From Juglans regia (Eukaryota; Streptophyta; Magnoliopsida; Fagales; Juglandaceae): a stretch of 64,000 bases of DNA. A program made the position numbers and the translations under genes. Under the pieces are notes generated by a model that saw only the letters and a program-made list of their open reading frames with translations, made no database searches and had not been told where the DNA came from. The stretch is taken from positions 31,351,083 through 31,415,082 of the forward strand of contig NC_049903.1 in the NCBI RefSeq assembly GCF_001411555.2. The letters are read 5' to 3'. Of this stretch, positions 23,433 through 35,210 are shown one piece after another (the first letter of the stretch is position 1; each line of letters starts with the position of its first letter).

Positions 23433-24183
23433 AGGGGTGTAACCGGTTCGGTCTGATCCGGTCTGGTCCGATTTTAGAGAAAATTTAGAAATCGATATGT
23501 ATCAGTTTTGTATTTTTTAAAACTAATTACGTTCCAGTTACCCACCTAAACCGGTACTTTCGGTTCGATTCGGTCCCCTTTTTCGATTTTTTTTAAATGT
23601 AAAAAATATATATTAAAATGTTATTTCTTATGATAAAATATTATTAATAATTTAATATATATATATTATGTCTAAAGCATATGATCAATTAAATTTTCAT
23701 CTTTAAAATTAAACTTTTATTTTATAAATTATAATAACATTATCTTATATATAATTATATTAATAACATATGATCAAACAAATTACAAATATTCATATTT
23801 AAGATTAATATTTTGTGTTATAATTTGTAAATTATAATATGAAATTATTTCATATATGATATATAATTATATATATTATATATAAAAATTTAATATATAA
23901 ATATATATTATATATAAAACTTATATATATAAATATTTTGTATAATATATAAATATATATTATGTATAAAACTTATATATATAAATATTTTGTATAATAT
24001 ATAAAATTAATTTATATATATATTTTCCAACCGGTCCCGTTCAGTCCCGGAAACTACGGAACCGAAACCGAACCGGATCCGGCCGGTTTTCATAATATAG
24101 GAACCAGTTCTGGACTGGACCGGTTCAAAACCAAACCAACCAGTCCGATCTGGACCGATTTTCCAGTTTAAATTTACACTCCT
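23433..24183. mobile_element. TIR element with AGGGGTGTAA ends
   Basis: About 750 bp. The left end reads AGGGGTGTAACCGGTTCGGT and the right end is its imperfect complement (..TTTAAATTTACACTCCT). Several further inverted CCGGT/ACCGG motifs lie in both subterminal regions, and the core is almost pure AT. It is non-coding and resembles plant non-autonomous DNA transposons. The superfamily is not certain and no clean target duplication was seen. Confidence 0.75.
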
Positions 24184-24199
24184 AATTTTTACAGTTTTA

Positions 24200-24420
24200 G
24201 GTCTCGTTTGTTTTCACAACACATCTCATCTCATCTCATCTAATTATTATAACTTTTCTCAAATTTATACAAAAAAATAAAATAAACAATTCAATTTTTT
24301 CAAATATCAAAACAATAATAATATTAAAAAAATATATTCTAACAATATTTTATTTAATTTTTAACTTTTATCTCAAATCATCTCATCGCAATGATTTCAT
24401 CTACAAAAACAAACAAGGTC
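24200..24420. mobile_element. Tourist-like MITE with TTA target duplication
   Basis: A 221-bp element starting GGTCTCGTTTGTTTT and ending AAAACAAACAAGGTC, flanked by TTA at 24197-24199 and 24421-24423. The interior has CATCTCATCTCATC and TTCTCAAATTT motifs. This is the best-preserved copy of the family in the window. Confidence 0.9.
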
Positions 24421-24423
24421 TTA

Positions 24424-25360
24424 AAGTCTATAAATCTCTTCTAGTCCTTTAAAAGAATTGCATAACTCTAAAATTCACATAAAAAAATTTATTTTTTAAT
24501 AGTGGACTCCATATTTTTAATATTTTATAGAAATGGACCATGCTTCAAGTAACTTAATTCACCCACTACTTTAGTGGAAAAAGTTTTATAATATTAAGAA
24601 AATAATAATAAAGAGTAAAGTTATTAAATGCATCACTATTTCACAATCCCATTTTATTAATAGTTTTTTATAAAAAGTTGTGTTATTAGTATTATGTCTC
24701 TCCTCTCTCGGTCCCTAGCTTCAAATTCCAATCCCTTGGATAGCCTCTCTCTTGTCCAACTTATAAAGACTCCCAATTGGTAGTAATTCTCATATTACTC
24801 AATAACTCAAAGAAATGAACCAAACTATATATTTACAGAGATCTCAATTTTGAAAACTATAAATGGGCGAGGGGACGGTGGATTTGCCACCAATGAATTG
24901 TGTATATGAGGACACTTGATCTTGTATAATTCTTAGGAAATATCTTAGAATATATGAATTTATAATCTACTCTTTAATTTAAATGAATTTTTATAAATTA
25001 TTTCACATCATCATTTTTTACTTTTAATGCATTTGATCAGGTGGAAACAGATTGACGGTGCTTTAGTATAGCTTTAAACACAAGTACAACTAGGGTTTTT
25101 AACCTTAAGTTTCAGTTTAAAATAAATGCCAAACCAAGTTAGAAAACCCGCCATAAATAATTACAAAAGATGTTTATTTTATTTTATTTTATTTTTTAAT
25201 AGACTATATATAAAAAAAAAAAAGCTTATCTTACTGATCAAAAAATATTTTCTTTATTTTTTTTTATAACATTCTATTACGATTAAAAGATTAGAGGGTA
25301 CATAAAAAAAGGTGAGAAATTTGAAAGTAGAGCCAAACTAATAGTTCAGCCTCAAGTTTT
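24424..25360. other. Intergenic AT-rich DNA
   Basis: No gene or clear transposon end was recognised. Confidence 0.5.
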
Positions 25361-28300
25361 CTCTACAAGAAATCATGCATTTTTTAGCATTCAAAATCGT
25401 CGCAAATACCTTTAATAATCGTTGCATCTGATCATTAGCTGCGATTTTTAAATCGCTGCATGTTTGATGTAATAAAAGAGCCTTTTTTTTTATCAATTTC
25501 AGCGATTAGAAAAAATTGTTGTAAAAACTACTATTTTCAGTGATTTTTTTCCGTTACAACTGTCTAAAAAATAACGAAAATGTCCTTTCCGTTTACCATT
25601 AAAATTGTTGAGAAAAATCAATTGCGACGATATAGTTCATGACAAAAGGTTAAAAAAATGCAGCAAATAGCCAATATTTTTTCCACCGATTTTGAATTAT
25701 CGTCGCCATTACATATTCCTAGTGGGTAAGTTTCGCCGAAAAAGACTTTTTGTAGCAATCTAATATCGCAGCAAATATGTTTATGCGACAAAAAAAATTA
25801 TTTCAGGCGAATTTTACTCATCAAAAAATGTGTTTTAAAAAATTAGAAAAACTACACAAACTAGAATACAGAAAAAATATAATACACATCCAAATTATAT
25901 GTTCTTGCTCAAAAAAACACTTGTGCATAATACGCATCCAAATTATATGTTTTTGCTCAAAAAAATAATTGCACAAGTGGGAAGCACAAAACAAGACTTA
26001 CAAATAATCTAAAAATCAATGACTATTCTCCAACCTGAAGAAATCATGTGAACAAAGATAAAAATTAAAGTAGCAAAAGAAAAGAATGAACTAACCCTCT
26101 TAGCTTTAAGAACTTAGGTTTTATTCCTAATCATGTGCATGAAACTAGGACAAAGTCTGTTTCTTGTCCAAACTGTAAGACATCAGTTATCATTTTAAAA
26201 AAACTAAAATATATCTATAAGTCATTCTCCCAATATGAAGCTAGCATAGTAAGTTATGTGCAACATATATTATCATGTTACTGACACATCTTTTACCCTT
26301 TCTTCCTTCTGTCCTATTGATTTTCACTTTGATACAAACATAATTTAAATACTGTACAAGCATGCAAAACAAAAAAACAAGATTTTGATTGCAATTGCGC
26401 AGTGACATCTGGCAAGCAATTTATTTCTACATTTCTAGATGATTAATCAGTAAAGAATAATCATGATGTTGTTTCCTCTAGTAAAGTTGCATGAGTTAAC
26501 TTGCTTCAAAAGTCATCAGGCTAGGTTGACTAGGTTCACAAAAAGATAGCTTTAATCAATGAAAATATGGACTTGTAAGCGCTAATAACTAAAAATAAAA
26601 TAAATTTCATATCATGCATTTTCAACTGCAACTAAACTTTGACATATGTGCTTCCAATCAATTTGAGAAGAAGGGGTTTTATAACCATATATTCAAAAGT
26701 ACATTGAATTTTTGTGCCATGCTCAATTCTTAAAATAATTAAACATATAGATGCAGCCTGCTCAATTCTAAAAGATGAACTACATTCCTACTAAGATATC
26801 AATAAAGTTGATCCTCATATATTGAAACAATAGGAGTAATTGATCAGATTATGATCAAGTCTCAACAACAGCTAGCAGCAATCACTAGAACTAGAAGTTC
26901 CATTCCACGTAAGAATGAATCAACTTTGGCCACTTGCACAATACAAAATAACCAGAACTCAAGTCCCAAGGAAGTGAAAAGAAAGCATGAGTGTCAGTCA
27001 TAGCAAAGTTATATACCAATACATTAAAGTTGGTTGGGGTAAAAAAAGAGTACAAAAGAAGAAAAAGAATCTGTATACTTACACGCATAACATAGGTTTC
27101 AAAGCAGTTTATTTTATGCCATGGGTTATTTTGTAATGGGGTTTCCCTCCTCTTATATTCTTAATTTTCTAGAGGCCCTAAGCAAGAGCCATCAAAACTC
27201 TGAAACTTCAATTTCTTTTATCCTAACGCCATCTCTCAGTCACCAACTTCAGAAGAACCAACCTTTTAGTTATTGAGGAAACTAGAAATAAGTACTTAAT
27301 ACTAAAATCATTAGCTGGATATCATTTAATTTACAATTTCAGAATTTGGCATATGCTAAACCATGAGTTTCTTGGACTCCATTCAAAAGTAAAGTTTATT
27401 TTCTCAGACCAGAATGTTCAAAAAATAACTTTTCAAAACCTTCTTCAAAACAAGGTATAACTCTTGTTTGAGATTGCAGAAAAAGCAGGGTGAGGCATTT
27501 GGAGGCCAAGGCCAGAACAATATAATTTTTCAATTCTACGTTTCTTTTGCCAGACTATCCCAACAAGCAATCAATCATAGTATAGAAAGAAAAAGAAACA
27601 GCATCATAAATCCAAAAAGTAATAAAAAAAAAAATAATACTTGATCAACTTCCTTACTTTTCCTAAGCTTTATAAGCAACTCAATAGCCCTAATTTCTTT
27701 GCATTTCCTAAGCTTTTCATCGACAAAACACAGAAGAAATGCAACCCTAACCATTAAAATAGTAATTATTTAATACTAAAAAAATAGTTCAATTAAAAAA
27801 AACACCTGATCAACTTCGTCCCACCATCTGAACTCGGTCTCCATCTTGTTACGAAGCACATTATACAAAAGGGTTAGATAAAACAGGATCCGAGCCCCAG
27901 CTCCAACCAGTGCTGTCTTCGGTGGAGGGACTGGGGACCGTTGGGGGAGTAGCCATGCCAGAATCTGGAGGTGGTGCGGCGGCACTGCAATTGAAGGGAG
28001 AAAGGAATTCGAGAGAGAAGAGAGGGGGAGATCTGTGGGAGAGAGAGAAGCAGCGAGGGAGGGGCTTGGTTGGGTTGGCCGGCGACAGTGGAGGTAGACG
28101 GTGACTGTGGGTTAATGGCGGCGTGCAATGGCTGCTGCTTGGAAGCATGAAGAGTGGGGATTGGGGGAGAAGAGGGATTAGGAGAGATGAGAGGGGGGGA
28201 GGAGACGGCTTGAGAGAATTAAAGGAACGAGGGAAAACGCGTGCTTTTAAATTTCACATTTTTTTCCGGTGCTTTTGATTCGCCGCTAATATGCGTTAAT

Positions 28301-28577
28301 GGCCAAATATGACTTTTATAGCAACAATATTCGCTGCAAAAAGTACCTTCAAAGAAGATTTTAAAATTCGACGGAAATACAGTAAAAAACTTTTGTTGCG
28401 ATGACAAAAATCGCCCAAAAAAATAAACATTAAATTATTCATCAGCATTTTCCATCTTCGACGTATAATTCGGCGGCGACTTGGAAATCGCCGCAAAATG
28501 TCCCTATTTGCGGTATTTTTTTTTTTTTTTTACAACGATCTTAAAATTGCTGGAAAATATTTGATCTCTTGCAATGT
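25361..28577. mobile_element. CACTA-like non-autonomous element 2
   Basis: The left end CTCTACAAGAAAT and right end ATCTCTTGCAATG are imperfect complements of the CACTA-type terminus. Many subterminal motifs in both orientations (AATCGTCGCAAAT, TTCGCTGCAAAAAG, GAAATCGCCGCAAAA) lie at 25390-25760 and 28260-28560. The 2.5-kb interior has no transposase. It holds a GC- and GA-rich block at 27830-28230 with a Pro/Ser-rich minus-strand open frame (28148-27861), which may be a captured or low-complexity exon. Ends are decayed and no 3-bp target duplication is certain. Confidence 0.65.
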
Positions 28578-29559
28578 CAGTAGATCGAGTATAAAAAAGA
28601 ACGGTTGCACTAAGATTGTTGACTCAACAATTTAGAAAGTTATGGAGTTCATTGTTTTGTTTGTTAAAAAGATGATTATTTTGTAAGAAATGATGCCTTG
28701 TTATAGGTTATATTGAAAAAATATTGAAGAGCTCATTTTCCTAATCCTCCTAATTTTATGGAATTCAATTACATAGTAGTGAGATGTTAAATAATGTAAT
28801 GACAAAACTTTTGGAGGCTTTAAGAGAGATTGCAAGGTTTTACTAATGCATGAGGCTCATGCTCCAAAGCAAGTAGGAGGATGATGGCCTGTTGGAATAG
28901 GGAGCAATTGAGGAACGCGAAGGTGGACGCATATAGATATTGGCATGGTGTGGTGAAGAGAGGATCGACGATATCATGTGAACTTTACGCATCAATTAAA
29001 AATGGAGTGCAGGCAATAGGTGTAGATATATTGACAACCGATGATGATTGTGATGAGACATGTGTAGTTTTGTAAAGGCTCAAAGGCACTATTTCATTTA
29101 TCAACCCTCTAAAAAAGCCAAAAATTACGAAAAATTTAAAGAAAATTGCACATAAACCTTGTAGGGGAAGAATGAGAGAAGAAGGGAGGTGAGGCCTGGA
29201 ATTTGGATATAGGCCATGTGGAGCTCTTCCATCTATTCATGAAGCAGAGAAATAAGAAAGAGTTATTATTTGTATTCCCACTCTCTGCTTATTCTTTGTC
29301 TCTCTCAATACGAAAAACACATTTTCTTTGGTCAAGATTACCTCATATAGATATAAAAAGCAAAGGTTCCAACACTATACAAAAGTCTTCTTTTAGGTTA
29401 TTAGCGTTTGTTGCTTGAGTTATAGTCTTTGAACATAAAAATGTGAGGTGTTCGCTATTCTGATCAAGAGAAAAGAGAGCATACGTATAATGAATAACAT
29501 TGAATGTAATCTATTTTGTACATAGAGTCAAGGTCGCTTCGGTGTGTTTGTTTAGTCGA
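28578..29559. other. Intergenic, nothing recognised
   Basis: A 64-codon plus-strand open frame (28881-29075) and a 71-codon one (29203-29418) were inspected. Neither resembles a family I know. Confidence 0.5.
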
Positions 29560-30299
29560 TAAGATTTTGGAGAAAAATCAAATAATAGAATAATCATTAG
29601 AACACTTACATTTAGCCATTGTTGATCAAGTATTCGTAGAACCAGTTATTTATTGACTGTGAACCCTCATAGTTTTTCTATATTGAAAGTGTTGGATAGA
29701 GGTTTTCAGCCTACCTAATTTTTTATGTTGATGTTGTGACTGATGAAGAATTACAGGTTTTTATATAGATAGGCCAAAACCCTTTATCCACAAGTTTCTA
29801 AGCGTTATTTCCTTCCATCAAGGAATGTAACTATTCATTAATTCTAACGTTATTCAATGGGCACCTATTTTTATTTTTAATTACCTAGATTTTAATACTA
29901 ATAAAAACTCTTTTAAAATAATATAATATATAATATATTTACAAAAAGCAACATTCTCTCATTTAGCTTACATGATAATCATTTAAAATCATCTGGATAA
30001 CTAAAATCGTATATGGCCACAATTAAAACTATTCAAACCATAACCATTATAAGAAATATAGAATACATGAATCATGGTAGTTATGTTATTATATTAACAT
30101 TTCCTTTTTTGTATTCAAATGTACTAGTCTTTCTAAATAAATTTTATATTTGATATATCTCTTTATGAATGATTTCCTATAAGCCAGTTCATACGTCATA
30201 GATTAGGAATAAAAACTTTATGTGCACAGATAAGAAATGTTGTTCTTGACAACAACAATTACTATATACAATAATCAAGTCAAACGTAAAATGAGTTCA

Positions 30300-31080
30300 T
30301 TAATCCATGCCCTCTACATGTTTCAAAAACATTTTTATTGAGAGCTCTTTTGTCATGAAATTCGCAATCATAAATGATGTAGTTGTATGCTCTATGGAGA
30401 CTTCTTGATCTTTAATTCTTTCTCTAACCACAATATACTTTATGTCAATATGCTTATTTTTTTCTCTCACTTTTTTTATTTTTAAAAAAGAAATTGTTGT
30501 TAAATTATCACAATAAATTCTTAAAGGCTTAGATATTGAATCCACAACTTGAAGCATTGTGATAAAACTATTCAACCATATCTTGTGTGAAGTTGCTTCA
30601 AAGCATACCATAACTTCTGTCTCCATATTAGATAACACAATAATTGTATGTTTATTGCGTTTCGACGATATGACACCTCATGCTAACATGAAGACATATC
30701 TTGAAGTGGACTTTGTAGAGTCTTGACAACCCACAAAATTTGAATGTGAATATCCAACTATTTCTAGACAATCAACATATTTATAAGTAAGCATATGATT
30801 CTTGATTCCTTGTAAATATCCCATAACTTTTTATTAGCCATCCAATGTTTTATTCCAGGGTTACTTTGTTATCTTCCCAGCATTGGATTCCCACAGTTTA
30901 TGCAATATCACATCTTATAGAAACTTGTGCATGCATTAAACTACCAACAACATATACATATAAAATGTTTTCTACTTCTTTCTTTTTCAAAGCATTTTTC
31001 GGACGTTAACTTCAACTGAATTTATCACTTTTTAATATATGTATCGCATTGGGTGTACGTTCATTCATTCTGAAACATAG
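30300..31080 (-). pseudogene. Copia reverse transcriptase end and RNase H
   Basis: The minus strand encodes a broken copia pol C-terminus. Segments are VVGSLMHAQVS, YVDCLEIVGYSHSNFVGCQD, METEVMVCFEATSHKIWLNS, IYCDNLTTISF, NKHIDIKYIVVRERI and VSIEHTTTSFMIANFMTKEL, in family order. The RNase H catalytic context (the D in YCDN and the conserved HIDIKY) is still visible. In-frame stops upstream of 30640 and the loss of the RT core make it a pseudogene. Confidence 0.88.
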
Positions 31081-31084
31081 AGGG

Positions 31085-32232
31085 AGATTTAAGGAACAAT
31101 AAGTCTCCATTGAGCATACAAGTGCATCTTTTATGATTACAGATCCCATGACAAAATGGCTCTTAGTAAAATATTTTTGAAACATGTAGAGAGCATGAGA
31201 TTAATAAATTCTTTTTATATTTGATTTGGTTATTGTACATAGTACTTGTTGTCAAGAACAACATTTTTTATTTATGCACATAAAGTATTTGCTCATAATC
31301 TATGACGCATGGACACATAATGACTTATAGTAAGTCATTCATAAAGAGATATATCACATATGAAATTTATTTACAGAGACTAATACATTGTAATACATAA
31401 AAGAAAATGTTAGTATAATAATATAACTCGCATGATTCATATATTATATCTTCCTTTAAAGGTTATGGTTTAAGTTGTTTTAATTGTGGTCATATTTGGT
31501 TTTAGTTACCCAAATGATTTTAAATAATTGTTACATAAATCAAGTGAGATAATGAAGAGCACGCCTCCTTATAGGAGACTTGGCTTACGTGCCACACTTT
31601 TTGTAAATATATTATATATATTATGTTATCTTAAAAGAGTTTTTTTTAGTATTAAATTATGGGTAATTAAAAAGAAAGATAACTGCTCATTGAGAAACGT
31701 TAGAATTAATGAACGATTATGTTACTTGAAGGAAGGAAATAACACTATGGCTATGTTTGGTTGTTGAATCAAACTTAATTCATTTCAACTCATCTCAAAC
31801 CAATCATTGATAGGATCCATTACTTTTTCAATTTATCATAAAAAATTAAACTCATTTCAACTTACTTCATACATTTCAACCTAAAAAGTTAAACCCATCT
31901 TAACCTTAAAAAGTTAAACACATCTCAATGAGATTCACAAAATACTACTATTCACAACTCAACTTAACTCATTTCAACACCCAAATGCAGCATTAGAAAC
32001 TTGTGAATAAGGATATTGACCTAGCTATATAAAAACATGTGATTCTCCATCAATCACAATATCAATGTAAAATTTTAGATAGGCTGAAAATCTCTATCCA
32101 ACACTCAATATTAAAAAACTATGAGGGTTCACAATCAATAAATAATTAGTTCTACGAATACTTGACCTATGATGGTCAGAGGTAAGTGTTTTAATGATTC
32201 TTTCATTTTTCTTATTTTCTCCCAAATCTTAC
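31085..32232 (+). mobile_element. Inverted copia 3' end and LTR fragment
   Basis: The plus strand starts with the last part of a copia RNase H (SIEHTSASFMITDPMTKW) and continues into an LTR-like sequence. That sequence is the reverse complement of block A (29560-30290) over most of its length. A Tourist-like MITE (31749-31992) is inserted in it. Both junctions with the minus-strand element are abrupt, at about 31085 and 32232. It is either a nested insertion truncated at its 5' end or an inversion between two family members. Confidence 0.75.
31749..31992. mobile_element. Tourist-like MITE nested in copia LTR
   Basis: Starts GGCTATGTTTGGTTGTTGAA and ends CACCCAAATGCAGCAT, with repeated CATTTCAACTCATCTC motifs inside. 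It interrupts the LTR homology of the inverted copia fragment, so it inserted later. Confidence 0.7.
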
Positions 32233-32234
32233 AT

Positions 32235-32735
32235 TAGTGACATCAGAGCTAGGTTTCTATAAAATGAAGCTACATAAAATGTGTTTTCAAGGTCCAAAAT
32301 ATAACCATTATTTAAAATGAATCTAAAAGTTCATACAGTCTCGAAGTGCGAAAGCATCTCATTTCTTGAGTACAAGCCTGCCTTGTTCACTTCCATCGGT
32401 TTCCTTAGGTTGAGAAACATTTATATGATATTGAAAATATGAATTGAGATACCAGAATCTATCCACCATGTATTGTGATGAGAGTCTACAAAGTTAGACT
32501 CATAGCACACAGAAGAATTGAGATTACCTTTCTTCTCAAATCATGATTTAGATTTTATGCAATCCATCTTCTTGTGCCCATTTTTCTTGTAGAATAAGCA
32601 TGTATCATTATATGTTTGAATAACATTTTTCCTTCATTCTTTTATTTTTTAATATTGACATTTTTGCCCTTTTTTTCCATTGCCCATTCCTTTGAGTAAC
32701 AAAATAAACACTTTCAATAATTTCATGTTTCAATT
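32235..32735 (-). pseudogene. Copia gag zinc knuckle and protease, decayed
   Basis: On the minus strand a gag-like start (MAKSKHSNELEKLKHE) is followed, after frame breaks, by a degenerate zinc knuckle (CLFYKKNGHKKMDC, second Cys changed to Tyr) and the copia protease region NTWWIDSG, then YILDLENTFYVASFYRNL. These lie in copia order just downstream of LTR block C. Stops and frame changes preclude function. Confidence 0.8.
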
Positions 32736-33324
32736 TCTCAAGTTCGTTAGAATGCTTACTTTTAGCCATTGTTGATCAAGTATTCATAAAACCAATTATT
32801 TATTGATCGTGAATCTTCATAGTTTTTCTATACATAGAATGTTGGATATAAGTTTTCAATCTATCTAATTTTTCATGTTTGACTAATGGAGAATTACAGA
32901 CTTTTATATAGATAACCAAGACTTTTATCCACAAGTGTCTAAGCGTTATTTCATTCCATTAAGGAATGTAATATTTATTTTCCAATGAATAGATATATTT
33001 ATTTTTAATTACCAAGAGTTTAATATTAATAAAAATTCTTTTAAATAATATAACATATATAATATATTTTTATAAAAAAATGTGGTATGTAAATTCTTTA
33101 AAGTTTCCTGTAGAGAGATGTGCTATTTCATAGTCGTTCCAACTTTTTTTTTTTTTTTTTGTGTTTTCATGACATGTTAGCATACATAGGGAGAGGGAGG
33201 TGCTTCAAATTTTCATAGGTAACGAGATAAGACCAATGACTATTGTTACGATAATCAAGATAGTAAATAATAGAATAGAAAAGAGGAAATGAGTAGATGT
33301 AAAATGCTAGATGCACGAGCATGA

Positions 33325-33690
33325 AAGATCATTTGATGTAGTTGAAATAACTGAATTTTGGGCTGTTTGATCAAGTAAGGGAAACTCAATGTAATTCATA
33401 ATTGTTACAATGTTTTTTTTTACTTTATTTATTTTTATTGTCTGAATATTCAAGAGCTAAGACCATTCCAATGCTCTTTTTCGCCATGCATAAACTGAAC
33501 CAACAATTAGGATAAGTATGAAAATTAAAACTTCTATAAATATAGATATACCCAATACATCAAAACTTATTGTCCATGGGTAAAGAAAACCCGTTTTAAC
33601 ATAAAAAATAACAAAAACTAAAGCAAACATATAATACCGAATTCGAAATTGTAGCCAAGCATCGCCCATTAGTTCTATTCCCGATTAGCA
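33325..33690 (-). pseudogene. Nuclear copy of plastid ndhC-ndhK (NUPT)
   Basis: Minus-strand 33690-33457 encodes the C-terminal two-thirds of plastid NAD(P)H dehydrogenase subunit 3. It starts inside the gene ([20 protein letters not shown]) and ends with [15 protein letters not shown] and a stop. The stop codon overlaps the ATG of ndhK exactly as in chloroplast DNA. The ndhK start follows ([11 protein letters not shown]), then an early stop, then [20 protein letters not shown] to about 33325. Several amino-acid changes (for example Asp to Tyr and Glu to Lys near the middle of ndhC) and the stop show drift after transfer. It is not a functional gene here; the real copy is in the plastid. Confidence 0.93.
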
Positions 33691-33860
33691 TTCATGTGCA
33701 CATCAAGACTCATGAGTAGATTGTTCTAAGAAGAGAACAAGATTTTGAAAATAATGACCAAGGGTAAAATGAGGAAATTTAACAACTAGCTATACACTTC
33801 AACTCCTTTTTCTTAAAATGGAAAATTCTAAACCCAAAAAGATGCATGCACAGACAATAG

Positions 33861-33996
33861 GGCTAGTTTTGATACAAAAATCATCTCATATCATCTCATC
33901 ATTATAATTTTCTCAAATTTTCACACAAAATATAATAAACAATTCAACTTTTTCAAATTTCAAAACAATAATAATATTAAAAAATATATTCTAATT
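33861..33996. mobile_element. Tourist-like MITE, right half missing
   Basis: The family start (GGGCTAGTTTTGATAC, CATCTCATATCATCTCATC, CAAATTTTCACACAAAATAT) is present, but the sequence leaves the family after 33996. There TGTTAACGTCGTGTTTCGCA begins what may be another element's end. Confidence 0.65.
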
Positions 33997-35210
33997 GTTA
34001 ACGTCGTGTTTCGCATACCTTTAGACCAGGTTCCGACAACTTAGGTCTCCTGAAATGGGTATGCAAAAGATATGAGAGATGATAACTAGGAGAGGGCAGC
34101 CTTGAAGTCGGGGGGGTCTCCGATGTCAAAGTTAGTAAGTATTCTTAGAAGTTTGTAAATAAATGAAAGAGTCTAGGGATTAGAGAACTTTCTCGTACCT
34201 GGAGCTTGCTATTTATACCGTGGGTTGGAAGATGTGAAGATCGTCTTTGTTTCCAAAGAATTTGTGTCTCTTTTTTCAAAGCGATTACTCGATAATTGTA
34301 CAATTTATAGTTGTAAATATCTTTTCTCTTATTAATAATATCATACATTTTATATATGATTAATGATTTATAATTTATTATTAATTGATATCATATATTA
34401 TTTTATATTTTATATAGTCAATGATAATAAATTAAATAAAAATTATATTTTTACAGTGAATTTTATGTATATGAGTAGTATGTGCAGTAAATTTTTGTTA
34501 AATTTGATGATGCTGGTAGATGGAAGGAGGGAATTGAGAAGTTTTGACAATAAACAAGTCTATTTTGATATAATTATTAATTTTGAACGTATATTATAAA
34601 TTAAATAAAAATTCGACAAAACAAAACGTAATTAACCCAAAGATATACTTTGTATCTCGGTAAAAGAGTATCTTCGTCATTCAGGCCAATGACAACATTA
34701 TTGAACATGGCCCCCACCCGACCCGATGATTACCTAACCAAGAAGATAGAAAGCAAACAAATCAGAAGCAGAAGTCTGGCTACTACCATAGAATCAACCA
34801 CAGGCTAACATTATTTCCCTTCGGCCTGTTACCTTGTAGCTCCGCTAAATTCGAGTTTCAAAACTCCTTATTGTATTTCCGTACTCAAAAGACTCTGATC
34901 TAATCATCAACACTGATCTCAATTAGGCTTCCTAATTGAAATCCTAACCAGAAAAATTAAAACCTAATTAATTTAATCCAAATAATTAATATCTAACGGA
35001 CACACGCATTGCATTAATCTGTCTCTCTCATCCTCTCTTCTCCTCTGCTGTACGCCTCTCCTCATTCATCGATTCGTCCAGAAAAAGCAAAGCCTAAATA
35101 TTCGGGTCGAATCGCGGAAGATCCGTTTCCAGAGTTCGGTGAATCCGTCTGAGACGTCGACTTGCGGAGCTGGTCTCGGGTTCGGAGTCTAGGGTTTTTC
35201 AGCTTCGAGA
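33997..35210. other. Intergenic and ATG1 promoter region
   Basis: 33997-34340 could be a solo LTR: it starts with TG, is GC-richer, and contains TATTTATACC near 34211; this is a guess. 34340-34620 is very AT-rich. 34800-35210 should hold the promoter and 5' UTR of the ATG1 gene, including CT-rich sequence at 35020-35065. No clear TATA box was assigned. Confidence 0.4.

Larger units (their letters stand above)
29560..33090 (-). mobile_element. Ty1/copia retrotransposon relic, rearranged
   Basis: Reading on the minus strand, the order is: LTR-like block C (33090-32740), gag start and protease region (32735-32235), reverse-transcriptase end and RNase H (31080-30300), and LTR-like block A (30290-29560). 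Integrase and most of the reverse transcriptase are missing. Between the protease and the RT end lies an oppositely oriented piece of the same family (31085-32232, see separate entry). Blocks A and C share long stretches such as TTAGCCATTGTTGATCAAG and 'ccacaagt.tctaagcgttatttc'. The element is heavily mutated and non-functional. Exact LTR limits are estimates. Confidence 0.8.

Noticed and set aside
27861..28148. A 95-codon Pro/Ser-rich open frame as an independent gene
   Set aside because: Low-complexity content, several overlapping open frames on both strands, and location inside a CACTA-like element; no family match and no partner exons.
32238..32250. TGACATCAGAGCT as a retrotransposon primer-binding site next to the inverted LTR
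   Set aside because: Read on the minus strand it is part of the copia protease coding region (VASFYRNLALMS) continuing from WWIDSG, so the resemblance to a tRNA-Met binding site is coincidental.
33457..33669. A 70-codon minus-strand nuclear membrane protein gene
   Set aside because: The protein is the truncated C-terminal part of plastid ndhC with the ndhK overlap retained; it is transferred plastid DNA, not a nuclear gene.
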